The notes: generated from the letters alone by a model not told the origin. A DNA stretch of 37,689 nucleotides from JAAOYC01 sp036481345 (GCA_036481345.1 JAZGHU010000012.1:1-37689), one strand, 5' to 3'; counted from the stretch's first letter, positions 23,237-31,364 are shown. Numbers and translations are program-made.

Positions 23237-24425
23237 TTGGGTTCACCTCTTTTTGAATCCTTTTGTCAAAATCAGCAAGTATGTTCATGTAAATAATGAA
23301 TGCATCATATGGGCTGTCATATGGATTGAAATATTTATGGACATCTCCATCATTAAACCATTTTGTACACATGTAATAGAAATGGTCAGATGTCTGAAGT
23401 TTTCTCCAGTCGTCAATCAATTTTGGATTTTTGGATCTTTTTACAGCTCTTTCTACTGAATATATCTTTTGTATTGCTGACTGCTGCATCTTATTTCCAA
23501 GCCACGCTGATAAGTCACGTTCTGTGTCTGCCCATGAGACTATGTGGTGGACATCCAGCTCTTCAACTGGCTTGAACTCTTTTATCACTTCGCTTGGTGT
23601 TGCAAACTTGTTATCGGGATGTTTTAAGATTTCCTTTGGAAGATGTTTTAGGAAATTGAAGATTCCTGTTGTAGACCACTGGTGCTCTCCAAAGGTCTCA
23701 TAATCCATGAAAAGATTTACTGTGTTGCCATTTCCATTTACTGCATTGACCCATTGTGTGAACTTTCCAGTTGTCAGGGGCCATTCAGGCCATCCCTGAT
23801 TTGAGAACCTGAATGCAATGTCATCTGATAATTTGTAGTTTTTCAATAAAAGTTTTATTTTCTTTGTTCCTTTTGGCTTGTAGACAAAGTTAGGAGATCT
23901 CCAGCTAAGAATATGGTCTGCTCCTTCTGCTAGTATTCCTTTGTATCCCATTTTTTCTACATAGCTTGCAAGTTCATTGTTATATGTCAATTCTGTATTT
24001 CTGAAAACTTTTGGAGTGTAGCTAAATAGTTGCTTTATCTTCTTTTTATGAAGCATCACTTGCTGCTTGAATTCAGCTTTTGAATAAAGGAAAGCTAAAC
24101 TGTGATGATATGTTTCATCTAAGATCTCAACATTACCAGTATCAACTAATTTTTGGAAGGATTCTAATACATCTGGAGCATTTTTTTCAATCTGTTCAAG
24201 GAAGATTCCTGATAAAGAGTAGCTTATCTTGAAGTTTGGATGTTTTTTGATCAGCTGCAGCATCAGATTGTTTGTTGGAAGATAACATTTATTTGAAACT
24301 TTCTCTAATATTTCTTGATTCTTTTTATGATCAAAATAATCATGATCATTTCCTATTTCAAATACATTATAAGGCCTTAATCTTGCCGGCTGATGAACCT
24401 GAAAATAAAAGCAGATATTAACCAT
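23214..24425 (-). CDS. GH57 alpha-amylase / glucanotransferase family enzyme
   Basis: A 403-residue GH57 enzyme from ATG 24425; GGGTGAT lies upstream and an in-frame GTG at 24437 would add four residues. The start MVNICFYFQVHQPARLRPY is the GH57 motif HQP. The nucleophile Glu145 lies in FRNTELTYNN, and the acid/base Asp241 in FMDYETFGEHQ; SWADTERDLSAWLGN closes the catalytic part. GH57 members hydrolyse or transfer alpha-1,4-glucan chains or make branches; the specificity is not clear. With no signal peptide it acts in the cytoplasm. It overlaps both neighbours in the glycogen operon. Confidence 0.93.
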   Translation of the reverse strand: MVNICFYFQVHQPARLRPYNVFEIGNDHDYFDHKKNQEILEKVSNKCYLPTNNLMLQLIKKHPNFKISYSLSGIFLEQIEKNAPDVLESFQKLVDTGNVEILDETYHHSLAFLYSKAEFKQQVMLHKKKIKQLFSYTPKVFRNTELTYNNELASYVEKMGYKGILAEGADHILSWRSPNFVYKPKGTKKIKLLLKNYKLSDDIAFRFSNQGWPEWPLTTGKFTQWVNAVNGNGNTVNLFMDYETFGEHQWSTTGIFNFLKHLPKEILKHPDNKFATPSEVIKEFKPVEELDVHHIVSWADTERDLSAWLGNKMQQSAIQKIYSVERAVKRSKNPKLIDDWRKLQTSDHFYYMCTKWFNDGDVHKYFNPYDSPYDAFIIYMNILADFDKRIQKEVNPNAKKKRT

Positions 24426-25653
24426 TGTTTTTATCACCCATCATTTTTCGATATACATCCATGCATTCTTTTGCTGGATTGTTCCAATCAAATTTTTTGA
24501 CTTCTAAAGAGCCGTGATGCTTTAGCGTGTCGCTCAATTCTTTATATTTCAATACACCAAGCATCTTATTTACAATCTGATCAATATCCCAGAAGTCAAC
24601 TTTTAGACAATGACTTACTACTTCTGAAACACCAGATTGTTTTGATATCAACACAGGAGTGTTGTTTCTCATTGCTTCTAAAGGGGTAATACCAAATGGC
24701 TCTGATACAGAGGGCATAACATAAAGATCTGCCATTTGGTATGCTTTGTCAATTTCTTGACCCCTTAGAAACCCCGTGAATAGGACTTTGTCAGCTATTC
24801 CGAATTCTGCTGCTTTTTCTATCATGAACTGCTCCATGTCTCCGGAGCCAGCCACTATGAATTTTATGTTTGGATCAAATTCCAATGCTTTTTTAGCAGC
24901 ATATAGGAAATAATCTGGGCCTTTCTGGATTGTGATTCTTCCTAGGAATAGAACTATCTTATCTGTCTCTTTTATCTTGAAAGTTTCTTCTTCAAACTTA
25001 TGATCATTGAATTCAACAGCATTATGGACAACATGAATTTTTTCTTCTGGAATTTCATAATGCTTTACAATCTTATCTTTTGTCCATTTGCTTACCGCGA
25101 TAATTTCATCTGCTTCTTTCATCCCTTGTTTTTCAATATCATATACATATTGATTAGGATTGCCGCCTGTCCTGTCAAATTCTGTTGCATGAACATGGAT
25201 TACAAGAGGTTTACCTGATTTTTTCTTAGCATGGATCCCTGCTTGATAAGTCATCCAGTCATGAGCATGGATTACGTCAAATGATTCTCCTTCAGCTATG
25301 ATTCCTGCTTTGACTGCGTATCTTTTTACTTCTTCAAACAAGCCTGTGCCGTATAATGGTATGTTTTTTTTCTTTCCATATTTCAAGACAGCTTGGCTGT
25401 ATTCTTTGCTGTATTCTTCTGAAGTCATATAGCCCCTTATCATAGAATTTATCCCTATCTTTTTCATGCCTTTTCTGACGTCAGCTGAAACAAGCTTTAC
25501 AAATTCTGCTTTCATCTCTGGATTTGATACTGGGAGGACAAATGTTACACCGGCTCCCTGGTTTTTCAGGCCTTTTGTAAGGCCGTAGCAGGCAGTTCCT
25601 AATCCTCCTGAGTTATAAGGAGGGAATTCCCAACCAAACATCAGGACTTTCAT
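24418..25653 (-). CDS. GT4 glycosyltransferase of glycogen operon
   Basis: A 411-residue GT-B, family 4-type retaining glycosyltransferase. The N-terminal domain begins MKVLMFGWEFPPYNSGGLGT, which has the GGLG loop of glycogen-synthase-like enzymes; DVIHAHDWMTYQAGI follows. The C-terminal domain has LFLGRITIQKGPDYFLYA and the donor motif PSVSEPFGITPLEAMRNN. It probably uses a nucleotide sugar to start or extend an alpha-glucan; related enzymes sit beside GH57 genes in archaea. GGAGGGG lies ahead of the ATG, which overlaps the stop of the RHH-like gene (ATGA). Exact donor unknown. Confidence 0.92.
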   Translation of the reverse strand: MKVLMFGWEFPPYNSGGLGTACYGLTKGLKNQGAGVTFVLPVSNPEMKAEFVKLVSADVRKGMKKIGINSMIRGYMTSEEYSKEYSQAVLKYGKKKNIPLYGTGLFEEVKRYAVKAGIIAEGESFDVIHAHDWMTYQAGIHAKKKSGKPLVIHVHATEFDRTGGNPNQYVYDIEKQGMKEADEIIAVSKWTKDKIVKHYEIPEEKIHVVHNAVEFNDHKFEEETFKIKETDKIVLFLGRITIQKGPDYFLYAAKKALEFDPNIKFIVAGSGDMEQFMIEKAAEFGIADKVLFTGFLRGQEIDKAYQMADLYVMPSVSEPFGITPLEAMRNNTPVLISKQSGVSEVVSHCLKVDFWDIDQIVNKMLGVLKYKELSDTLKHHGSLEVKKFDWNNPAKECMDVYRKMMGDKNNG

Positions 25654-25823
25654 TTTTTACCCCTCCATTTTTTGGAGTTGATTATCTTATTAAGATTAGT
25701 TTCTAAGAATTCTTCTAGAATTTCTTTTAATTGATCATTAACTTTTATGTTTTTTAGTTTACAGAAAGCGATGAATCTACGCCATGTATCTTCATCCATA
25801 TCTTTAATCAGCTTATTACTCAT
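25650..25823 (-). CDS. Small ribbon-helix-helix-like protein heading the glycogen operon
   Basis: A 57-residue protein: MSNKLIKDMDEDTWRRFIAF, then CKLKNIKVNDQLKEILEEFL and a basic tail. A short strand (NKLIKDM), a helix starting DEDTWRRF and a second helix starting VNDQLKEI fit the RHH pattern and resemble archaeal RHH-like proteins with the DxxTWxxF signature. It is the promoter-proximal gene of the leftward glycogen operon, ends with ATGA overlap to GT4, and supplies that gene's GGAGGGG site. The repeats at 25826-25870 are where it might bind. Coding evidence is the overlap, coherent pattern and operon position. Confidence 0.7.
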   Translation of the reverse strand: MSNKLIKDMDEDTWRRFIAFCKLKNIKVNDQLKEILEEFLETNLNKIINSKKWRGKK

Positions 25824-25825
25824 AA

Positions 25826-25881
25826 GTTAAACCTGTTAATCAAGATAATACGGTTAATAAGGTTAAACCTAGTATAAAAAG
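25826..25881 (-). promoter_or_regulatory. Promoter and repeat array of the glycogen operon
   Basis: A minus-strand TATA-like box CTTTTTATACT (25871-25881) is followed by a repeat array reaching the RHH-like gene. On the plus strand GTTAA occurs four times (about 25826, 25834, 25853, 25862), two of them within GTTAAACCT, which appears in direct orientation at both ends. The array overlaps the expected transcription start, where a bound protein would block RNA polymerase. Auto-repression by the adjacent RHH-like protein is inferred. Confidence 0.5.
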
Positions 25882-25886
25882 TTTAT

Positions 25887-25934
25887 GTTTTTCTTTCAGA
25901 AAAACAACGTTAAGAAAGCTTCGCGTTTCTTAAC
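25887..25934 (-). terminator. Tandem hairpins at the end of the ABC operon
   Basis: Two adjacent inverted repeats: GTTTTTCT-TTC-AGAAAAAC (25887-25905) and GTTAAGAAA-GCTTCGCG-TTTCTTAAC (25909-25934). In the leftward direction they follow the last gene of the MacB operon by 23 nt, and the second stem is followed by GTTGTTTTT, so a terminator or mRNA end is plausible. They lie just outside the glycogen promoter, separating the two leftward operons. Confidence 0.5.
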
Positions 25935-25957
25935 TTATGGTTTTTTTAGAAGTAAGA

Positions 25958-27178
25958 CTATTCGTATCTCAATGCGTCTACTGGGTTAAGTTTTGATGCT
26001 TGTATTGCAGGGAAAAGTCCTGATAATGTTCCTACTAAGAATGCAAATACTAGGCAGCCAATAACAAGCCAAGCAGGGAATGCTGGGCGAATCATTGAAA
26101 GGCCAACTGATGCTGTTATTGCTCCACCAAGTCTTGCAATTAAGTAGCCAAGTATGACCCCTATTGCTCCCCCTACAAGACCGAGAATTCCTGATTCAGC
26201 TACAAAAACAAAAAGTATGAATTTATTTTTAGCTCCAATTGATTTCATTATACCTATCTCTTGAGTTCTTTCTAAGATAGAAGTATACATTGTATTTGCT
26301 ATATTAACAGCAGCAACAACTACTGAGATTAATGCAATTATGACTAAGACTCCATTTAGAACAAGGATTATGTTTGTGAATGTTTTAAGTACATCTTCAA
26401 ATGTTTGAACTGTGAAGTCTTCTTCTCCTTCTCTCAATCCCCTATGTTTTCTAAATCTTTCTTCTATTTTTTCAGCTAATAATGCTGCGTTTTGATCTGG
26501 AGCAGCCCTTATGTAAACATATTCAAATTCATCTATGTCAAATATCTCTTCAAATCCTTCTTGAGAGATATAGAATTGAGCGTCATCAGCAGGAGAGCCA
26601 ATTTCTTCATAGATGCCCATTACTTCAACTTCAATATCATTAATTTCAACTTTATCCCCTACTTTAATTGCTTTTTTGAATAATCTATTTGGAACAGAGT
26701 TGCTGTATCCTGCAGTTGCCTTTAGAACATCTCCTTTTTTCAAGGCTCTGCCATCCATTATTTCAATTCCACCAAACATCTCTTCTACTAGTCTTTTTTC
26801 TTTGCTGTCTGTTGAAAGACCTATCACAAAAGGATAAACTTCTTTAAAATCTTTAAATTTAATTTTTCCTGTGCTTATATACATGCCTGTAACTTCGTCA
26901 ACTCCATTTATTTTTTTTAGAAATTCAACTTCATCTTTTGTAAATAAGATATTGCTTGTTCCAGGAGGCGATGTCAAGCCTCCGCCAGGCATCAAGAATA
27001 TCTTATCTGTTCCTTGTTCTTGGGCAAACGCACCAATCCAACTATTCAGCCCCTGCCCAAAGCTGACGAGTGCAAAGATTGCAGTGATTCCTATAAGGAT
27101 AGAGAGGATTGTAAGAAAACTTCTCATTTTTCTGTTCCAAAGATTGTTTATTGAATATTTTAGTATGTCTTTTATCAT
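25958..27178 (-). CDS. MacB-type ABC transporter permease
   Basis: A 406-residue permease with the MacB/FtsX plan: one N-terminal helix (about 18-40), a large extracytoplasmic MacB_PCD-like domain to about residue 265, then three helices near 270-295, 320-350 and 365-395. The motif TMYTSILERTQEIGIMKSIGAK near 290-311 is the cytoplasmic coupling loop, and the protein ends PAIQASKLNPVDALRYE. It is the last gene of the operon, about 100 nt after its paralogue; such pairs may form a heterodimer. MacB-type pumps do not move substrate through the membrane channel but transmit ATPase motion to the outside, exporting peptides, lipids or other molecules. Substrate unknown. Confidence 0.88.
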   Translation of the reverse strand: MIKDILKYSINNLWNRKMRSFLTILSILIGITAIFALVSFGQGLNSWIGAFAQEQGTDKIFLMPGGGLTSPPGTSNILFTKDEVEFLKKINGVDEVTGMYISTGKIKFKDFKEVYPFVIGLSTDSKEKRLVEEMFGGIEIMDGRALKKGDVLKATAGYSNSVPNRLFKKAIKVGDKVEINDIEVEVMGIYEEIGSPADDAQFYISQEGFEEIFDIDEFEYVYIRAAPDQNAALLAEKIEERFRKHRGLREGEEDFTVQTFEDVLKTFTNIILVLNGVLVIIALISVVVAAVNIANTMYTSILERTQEIGIMKSIGAKNKFILFVFVAESGILGLVGGAIGVILGYLIARLGGAITASVGLSMIRPAFPAWLVIGCLVFAFLVGTLSGLFPAIQASKLNPVDALRYE

Positions 27179-27190
27179 CAGCCTTTTCCC

Positions 27191-27247
27191 TCGCTTCGTT
27201 CGGCAAAACCCTGGGGAAAATTTCCCAGTACCATTTTCGCTTCGCTC
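27191..27247. repeat. Repeats and hairpin between the two permease genes
   Basis: The 100-nt spacer 27179-27278 has the near-identical TCGCTTCGTTC (27191-27201) and TCGCTTCGCTC (27237-27247), one base different, in direct orientation. Between them is the hairpin CTGGGGAAAATTTCCCAG (27211-27228). The spacer is GC-richer than typical intergenic DNA here. It could stabilise or process the operon mRNA between the two permease genes; an inserted repeat element is an alternative. Confidence 0.45.
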
Positions 27248-27278
27248 AAACGGGACGATTTAATTTCATATTTATTTA

Positions 27279-28502
27279 TCATTTTGCCTGTCTTATGGCG
27301 TCTACTGGATTAAGTTTTGCTGCTCTTATTGCCGGGATTGTTCCGAAAACAGAACCTAAAATAAATGAAAATAATAATGCTCCAATGATCAGTCCTGGAG
27401 AGAAGTGAGCTGAGATCAAGTCTGTTCCTAATGCAATCCTTCCCACAGCTGAAAGTCCTGCTGCGATCAAAACTCCAAGAATAATTCCGATTGCCCCTCC
27501 AACTGTTCCTAAAAATCCTGATTCTACAAAAAATAAAGTAAATATTGTTGAGTTTTTAGCTCCAATCGACTTCATTATTCCAATTTCTTTTGTTCTTTCA
27601 ACAACTGCTGTGTACATTGTGTTCATTATTCCAATGCCTCCGACAATAATTGAGATTCCTGCTATTATGTATACAAAAATTTGTATTCCCAAGATAACTG
27701 AATTAACACTTTCAATAATTGATTGGGGTGTTTCTACTGAGAAATCTTCTTCTCCCTCATCAACATCTCTTATTTTTCTTAGTTTTTTTTCTATGTCTGT
27801 TTTTATTTTTTCTATGTCTTTAGATTCATCAAATTGAACTGCTATGATATCATATTCATCATCTGGCCTGCCAACTAGATTTCTTAGATCATCTTCATTG
27901 AGAAAGACTGTTCCGTCTAATTGGAAATTTCCTTTTTTCTCCATTATTCCAACAACTTTGAATTCCCTATCCAAGACTTCTACTTTAGCTCCTGGAAGAA
28001 TTGCTTTTCCAAATCCATTGTCTTCTTCTCCGAACATCGCTCCTAAGAAAACAGAACCAGATTCCCCGTCTTCTAGAAGTCTTCCTTTTTCTTCTTTCAT
28101 ATTCATGAGATGCTCCATAACATCCCTGTCTTCTCCATCAGGCATAGATAGAGCAAATCCGAATCCAGCTTGTTTATTGTAAACAAGTTTTCCTGATTCA
28201 AATATTCTCCCTGCTACCTCCATAACTCCTTGAACATCGTCTATTGCATTAATTTCTTTTTCTGTCAAGGGGTCGGCAACACCTGTTCCAGGAGGTCCGA
28301 ATCCTCCGCTAGCTATTACAGATAAGATATCTGTTCCTAAGAATCCAAATTGGGAATTTATTGTCTCTCTCAGACCTTCTCCTAATCCTATTAGAGCTAC
28401 GACTGAGGCTATTCCTATGAATATACCAATCATAGTAAGCCAAGATATTATCTTTCTATGCCTCAGAGTATCTAATGCAAATTTAATGTAATCTTTTACC
28501 AT
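27279..28502 (-). CDS. MacB-type ABC transporter permease, paralogue
   Basis: A 407-residue MacB/FtsX permease with the same plan as the gene at 25958. N-terminal helix (about 18-42), a MacB_PCD-like outside domain, then helices near 275-300, 325-355 and 370-395. The coupling loop TMYTAVVERTKEIGIMKSIG and the end PAIRAAKLNPVDAIRQ match its neighbour, so the two arose by duplication but have drifted widely in the outer domain. Its ATG overlaps the 3' end of the COG1361-type surface protein by 7 nt. The outer domains presumably contact that surface protein, which is inference from the operon. Confidence 0.88.
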   Translation of the reverse strand: MVKDYIKFALDTLRHRKIISWLTMIGIFIGIASVVALIGLGEGLRETINSQFGFLGTDILSVIASGGFGPPGTGVADPLTEKEINAIDDVQGVMEVAGRIFESGKLVYNKQAGFGFALSMPDGEDRDVMEHLMNMKEEKGRLLEDGESGSVFLGAMFGEEDNGFGKAILPGAKVEVLDREFKVVGIMEKKGNFQLDGTVFLNEDDLRNLVGRPDDEYDIIAVQFDESKDIEKIKTDIEKKLRKIRDVDEGEEDFSVETPQSIIESVNSVILGIQIFVYIIAGISIIVGGIGIMNTMYTAVVERTKEIGIMKSIGAKNSTIFTLFFVESGFLGTVGGAIGIILGVLIAAGLSAVGRIALGTDLISAHFSPGLIIGALLFSFILGSVFGTIPAIRAAKLNPVDAIRQAK

Positions 28503-29758
28503 TTACCGAAGATTTTCTTTCCTTTCTTTTTCTGTCTCCAGATGTAGACTCCCAGGCCTCCTATGACGATGATAAAGATTATTACTCCTCCAATACTTCT
28601 TTCTCTTGATAATCCGTATTTTTTAGCTTCTAAAGAGGAATATTGTCTTAATTCTAGATTTTCTGTTAAGGAATATTTATTGTTGTTTGAGTCCATGTAT
28701 TCGATTACTAATGGTAGCGGAACTATGTCTTTTCTACTTTTGACATAAAGGTTGAATTCAGCTGTTTCATAATCATCTGAATCAATGTTCCCGATGTAGA
28801 CTTCTGCAGGAGAGATAATCTCATAATTCTTTGATTCTTTTAATTTGATATTAAGGAATTTTATGTCTGTAACTCCTTTATTTACGAATCTCATCGTCAC
28901 CTTTCCCCCTTTGTTCACCCCATAGATCTCAGAAGATTCAATTCCTACATATATGTCTGGCTTGTCTCCAACAATCAAACTGATTATATCGCTTTTTTCA
29001 TATTTTGTTCCGGCTTCATCATAATATGAAACATCTAATGGAATTTTGTATGCTTGTGAGTCAGCATCAGCCATTGCCATTATATCAAAGACTACAACTG
29101 TTTCTTCTTTTGAATCAAGTTGATAGATCTTTTTTTCAGTGGTTGATCTTATTGGAACAAATGGAATATCTTCTGAGCTCAGATCTATCTTTACTTTTAA
29201 ATCTTTGACTAATGAATCAGCCAGATTTCTTATCTTGAATTTAAGTTTTGCTTTTTGTCCAGGTGGCACCATTTCGGGAATGGACTCGACTTCGTCGATT
29301 TGCAAAACAATATCATCTGTTCTGACTCTTATCACAAAATCTTCAACATATGTCCATCGATCAGACATTTCTCCAAATTTGTATCTTATGTCAATAAAAT
29401 TGTCTCCTTCTACTGCATTTTCGTCAACTTTGAGTTCATAGTGAACAATGACGCCTTCGTCTCCCTGCTGGTATGCCTGCATAGAGCCGATATTTTCTTC
29501 AGCAGATCCAGTATACATAGAGAACGGATATTCAGGCAGGACTTCAAAGATTATATCTTCTGTTCCTCCTCCGCCTTTGTTCTCTATTTTGAACCTTAGA
29601 TCAAGAATCCCACCAGGAGATGCTGGATCTGGCTCTTGACTTATCAGGGTTACCTGTAGTCTTGCAGAGTCTGCTACAATTAGTCCATGTGCTATTGAAG
29701 CAACCCCCAATGTTATCAATAGGCATAATGCCAATATTGCTAGTTTTTTTGTTTTCAT
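28496..29758 (-). CDS. Secreted, C-terminally anchored COG1361-type protein
   Basis: A 420-residue surface protein. Residues 1-27 are a signal peptide (MKTKKLAILALCLLITLGVA). Three or so beta-sandwich (CARDB-like) repeats follow: LDLRFKIENKGGGGTEDIIF, KLKFKIRNLADSLVKDLKV and VTMRFVNKGVTDIKFLNIKL share the N-x-G/A pattern of these domains. A membrane helix (about 388-408: GGVIIFIIVIGGLGVYIW) and the basic tail RQKKKGKKIFGK anchor it. It is COG1361 (S-layer-domain-like) in type, which commonly pairs with MacB permeases in archaea. AAGGTGGT precedes the ATG, which overlaps the ATPase stop. It may act as a partner of the exporter or as a cell-surface receptor. Confidence 0.85.
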   Translation of the reverse strand: MKTKKLAILALCLLITLGVASIAHGLIVADSARLQVTLISQEPDPASPGGILDLRFKIENKGGGGTEDIIFEVLPEYPFSMYTGSAEENIGSMQAYQQGDEGVIVHYELKVDENAVEGDNFIDIRYKFGEMSDRWTYVEDFVIRVRTDDIVLQIDEVESIPEMVPPGQKAKLKFKIRNLADSLVKDLKVKIDLSSEDIPFVPIRSTTEKKIYQLDSKEETVVVFDIMAMADADSQAYKIPLDVSYYDEAGTKYEKSDIISLIVGDKPDIYVGIESSEIYGVNKGGKVTMRFVNKGVTDIKFLNIKLKESKNYEIISPAEVYIGNIDSDDYETAEFNLYVKSRKDIVPLPLVIEYMDSNNNKYSLTENLELRQYSSLEAKKYGLSRERSIGGVIIFIIVIGGLGVYIWRQKKKGKKIFGKW

Positions 29759-30459
29759 TTCTTACCACCTTTATGTTTAGTTTTGATTATAACACCATCT
29801 TTTAGATAATCTACTCTTCCTGCACATTGTACAAGATGAGCATCGTGTGTGACCATGATAATTGTCTTTCCTTCGTCTTTATTAAGTTTGCAAAGGAAAT
29901 CCATTACTAATCTTCCTGTTTTTGAATCAAGATTTCCTGTTGGTTCGTCTGCTAGGATAACTTCAGGATCATTTGCCAATGATCTTGCTATTGCAACTCT
30001 TTGCTGCTGGCCTCCTGACATTTCTGTTGGCTTGTGATCCATTCTGTCTCCTAATTCTACCATTTTCAAAAGCTTTTCAGCTCTTGTTATTCTTTTTTGA
30101 ATAGGAGTTCCTTGGAACATCATAGGAAGCATTACATTTTCTTTTGCTGAGAGAGTAGGGATAAGGTTGAATTGCTGGAAAATAAAGCCAATTCTTCTTC
30201 CTCTAAGATTAGCTAGATTAGATTCACTTAATTTAGAGATATCTTTTCTGTCTAAGAAGATTTTTCCTTTTGTCGGGATGTCTAAGGCACCGATCATGTT
30301 TACTGCAGTTGATTTTCCAGAGCCAGAAGGACCCATTATTGCTACAAACTCTCCATCTTTGATCTCAAAATTCATCCCTCTAAGAGCATGAACTTCTACT
30401 TCGCCCATCTTGTATGTTTTCCATACATCTACTATCTTGATTATTGTGGGTGCAGTCAT
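29755..30459 (-). CDS. MacB/LolD-type ABC transporter ATP-binding protein
   Basis: A 234-residue ATPase energising the exporter. Walker A GPSGSGKST (43-51), Q-loop FQQFNLIP, signature MSGGQQQRVAIARSLA, Walker B VILADEPTGNLDSKTG and H-loop MVTHDAHL are all intact; EPTGNLD is typical of the LolD/MacB subgroup. The C-terminal tail is lysine-rich. It overlaps the RHH gene upstream and the surface protein downstream by four bases each (ATGA), so all operon proteins are translated together. Confidence 0.94.
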   Translation of the reverse strand: MTAPTIIKIVDVWKTYKMGEVEVHALRGMNFEIKDGEFVAIMGPSGSGKSTAVNMIGALDIPTKGKIFLDRKDISKLSESNLANLRGRRIGFIFQQFNLIPTLSAKENVMLPMMFQGTPIQKRITRAEKLLKMVELGDRMDHKPTEMSGGQQQRVAIARSLANDPEVILADEPTGNLDSKTGRLVMDFLCKLNKDEGKTIIMVTHDAHLVQCAGRVDYLKDGVIIKTKHKGGKK

Positions 30460-30593
30460 TTCTTATCCTCCATTGCCCTTTTTATAAGGAATTCAAAACC
30501 ATGAGAACGATTAGCAAAGATTTTTTCCTCTATTTTTAAATCTAACCATTTTAGAAGTTCTTTGTCGGTTGTTACTGTTATACGTTCTTTCAC
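30456..30593 (-). CDS. Ribbon-helix-helix regulator heading the ABC operon
   Basis: A 45-residue RHH protein starting at GTG 30593: strand ERITVTTDKE (3-12), helix LLKWLDLKIEEKI, turn FANRSHGFE, helix to FLIKRAMEDKK. NRSHGFE matches the N/R-S-x-x-I/F turn of the CopG family. Its stop overlaps the ATPase ATG as ATGA, so regulator and pump are made together. The direct repeats TTACATACT at 30606-30614 and 30616-30624, one helical turn apart, lie immediately before it. Auto-repression of the exporter operon is inferred. No ligand-binding part is present. Confidence 0.75.
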   Translation of the reverse strand: MKERITVTTDKELLKWLDLKIEEKIFANRSHGFEFLIKRAMEDKK

Positions 30594-30605
30594 TGTGAAT
30601 ACCTA

Positions 30606-30666
30606 TTACATACTTTTACATACTCTTTATGATAATTACTTACTAAGTATGCACTACTATATAAAA
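30606..30666 (-). promoter_or_regulatory. Promoter and candidate operator of the RHH-ABC operon
   Basis: A minus-strand TATA-like box GTTTTATATAGT occupies 30655-30666. Downstream in that direction are an inverted copy AGTATG (30646-30651), the palindrome TACTAAGTA (30641-30649) and two direct copies of TTACATACT with 10-bp periodicity (30606-30614, 30616-30624). Two same-face sites in the leader fit side-by-side RHH dimers. Confidence 0.5.
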
Positions 30667-30707
30667 CTTTCCTTTGATGTTTTTGAAACGATTAGTAATT
30701 ATAGTAA

Positions 30708-30716
30708 ATTTTATAA
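30708..30716 (+). promoter_or_regulatory. TATA box for the gene at 30740
   Basis: ATTTTATAA centred about 28 nt before the ATG. Confidence 0.5.
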
Positions 30717-30739
30717 GAGGCAACTGATTTTTCTGTTCT

Positions 30740-31309
30740 ATGAAAGAAGAAAAAAAGAAATTAATCATCAGCCTATTTATTGTGTTTATTATGGTCAGCA
30801 GTGGTATTGGCTATATGTTTGGTAAAGATGGTGGAGAAAAATATAAATATAATGATCACTCTTTTTTGAAAAGAGGAAATGAATGGGTATTGAAAGTAGA
30901 TGGAGGAGAATTAGTTTTTAGTTATTTTCCTGAGACTGTTGAGAACATTGATCTAAATTTTGATATTTCTGCTCTTAATGGATTGGTTGAGATTGATACC
31001 ACTTCTGATCCTGATGATAAATTTAAAGGGAAAATTGCTGAGGCTCAGTATAAGATGCAAGATGTTTTAGGAAAAGCATCAAATACATATATTTTAAATG
31101 GAATGACTGATGAAAATGATTTTAATATGCCAATAATTGGTTGTGATAAAGCAACAAGTTTAGTCCCTGTAATATATTTTAAGGAATCAAATGAGACGAA
31201 AATAGAGAAAGTTGGAGAATGTATCATTGCAGAGGCAAGATCTGAATTAGATGTTCTTGCATTAAAAGATAGGATATTATATGGTATGCTTGGGATTATA
31301 GAACAATAA
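30740..31309 (+). CDS. Membrane-anchored protein, paralogue of 32253 gene
   Basis: A 189-residue protein with an N-terminal helix (about 8-28: LIISLFIVFIMVSSGIGYMF) and the rest presumably outside the cell. It aligns along its length with the protein at 32253-32891: YNDHSFLKRGNEWVLKV with YDGFSFVFVDNLWYTQV, and a C-terminal part with Cys, VIYFKESNETKIEKVGECI, then DRILYGMLG, against Cys, VIYLKQTNESGKVKLNGNCV and DRFLLQWYG. The two conserved Cys may form a disulfide. No catalytic motif or family recognised. It has its own promoter, divergent from the ABC operon. Confidence 0.72.
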   Translation: MKEEKKKLIISLFIVFIMVSSGIGYMFGKDGGEKYKYNDHSFLKRGNEWVLKVDGGELVFSYFPETVENIDLNFDISALNGLVEIDTTSDPDDKFKGKIAEAQYKMQDVLGKASNTYILNGMTDENDFNMPIIGCDKATSLVPVIYFKESNETKIEKVGECIIAEARSELDVLALKDRILYGMLGIIEQ

Positions 31310-31315
31310 ACTAAA

Positions 31316-31364
31316 GTAATTGAAAATCAATTACAGGGTTTGCAATTGCTATGCAATGGCAAAC
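31316..31364. terminator. Tandem hairpins after the 30740 gene
   Basis: GTAATTGA-AAA-TCAATTAC (31316-31334) starts six bases after the stop codon; then GTTTGC and GCAAAC (31338-31343, 31359-31364), with inner ATTGC/GCAAT, one mismatch and a TAT loop. The following CTTTAAAAAAA (31364-31374) is a TATA box 28 nt before the next gene, so the structure sits between a gene end and the next promoter. Confidence 0.5.

Noticed and set aside
26871..27408. Rightward open frames over the permease genes and their spacer
   Set aside because: They are antisense to two conserved permeases and lack promoter or ribosome sites; residue composition is that of a shadow frame.
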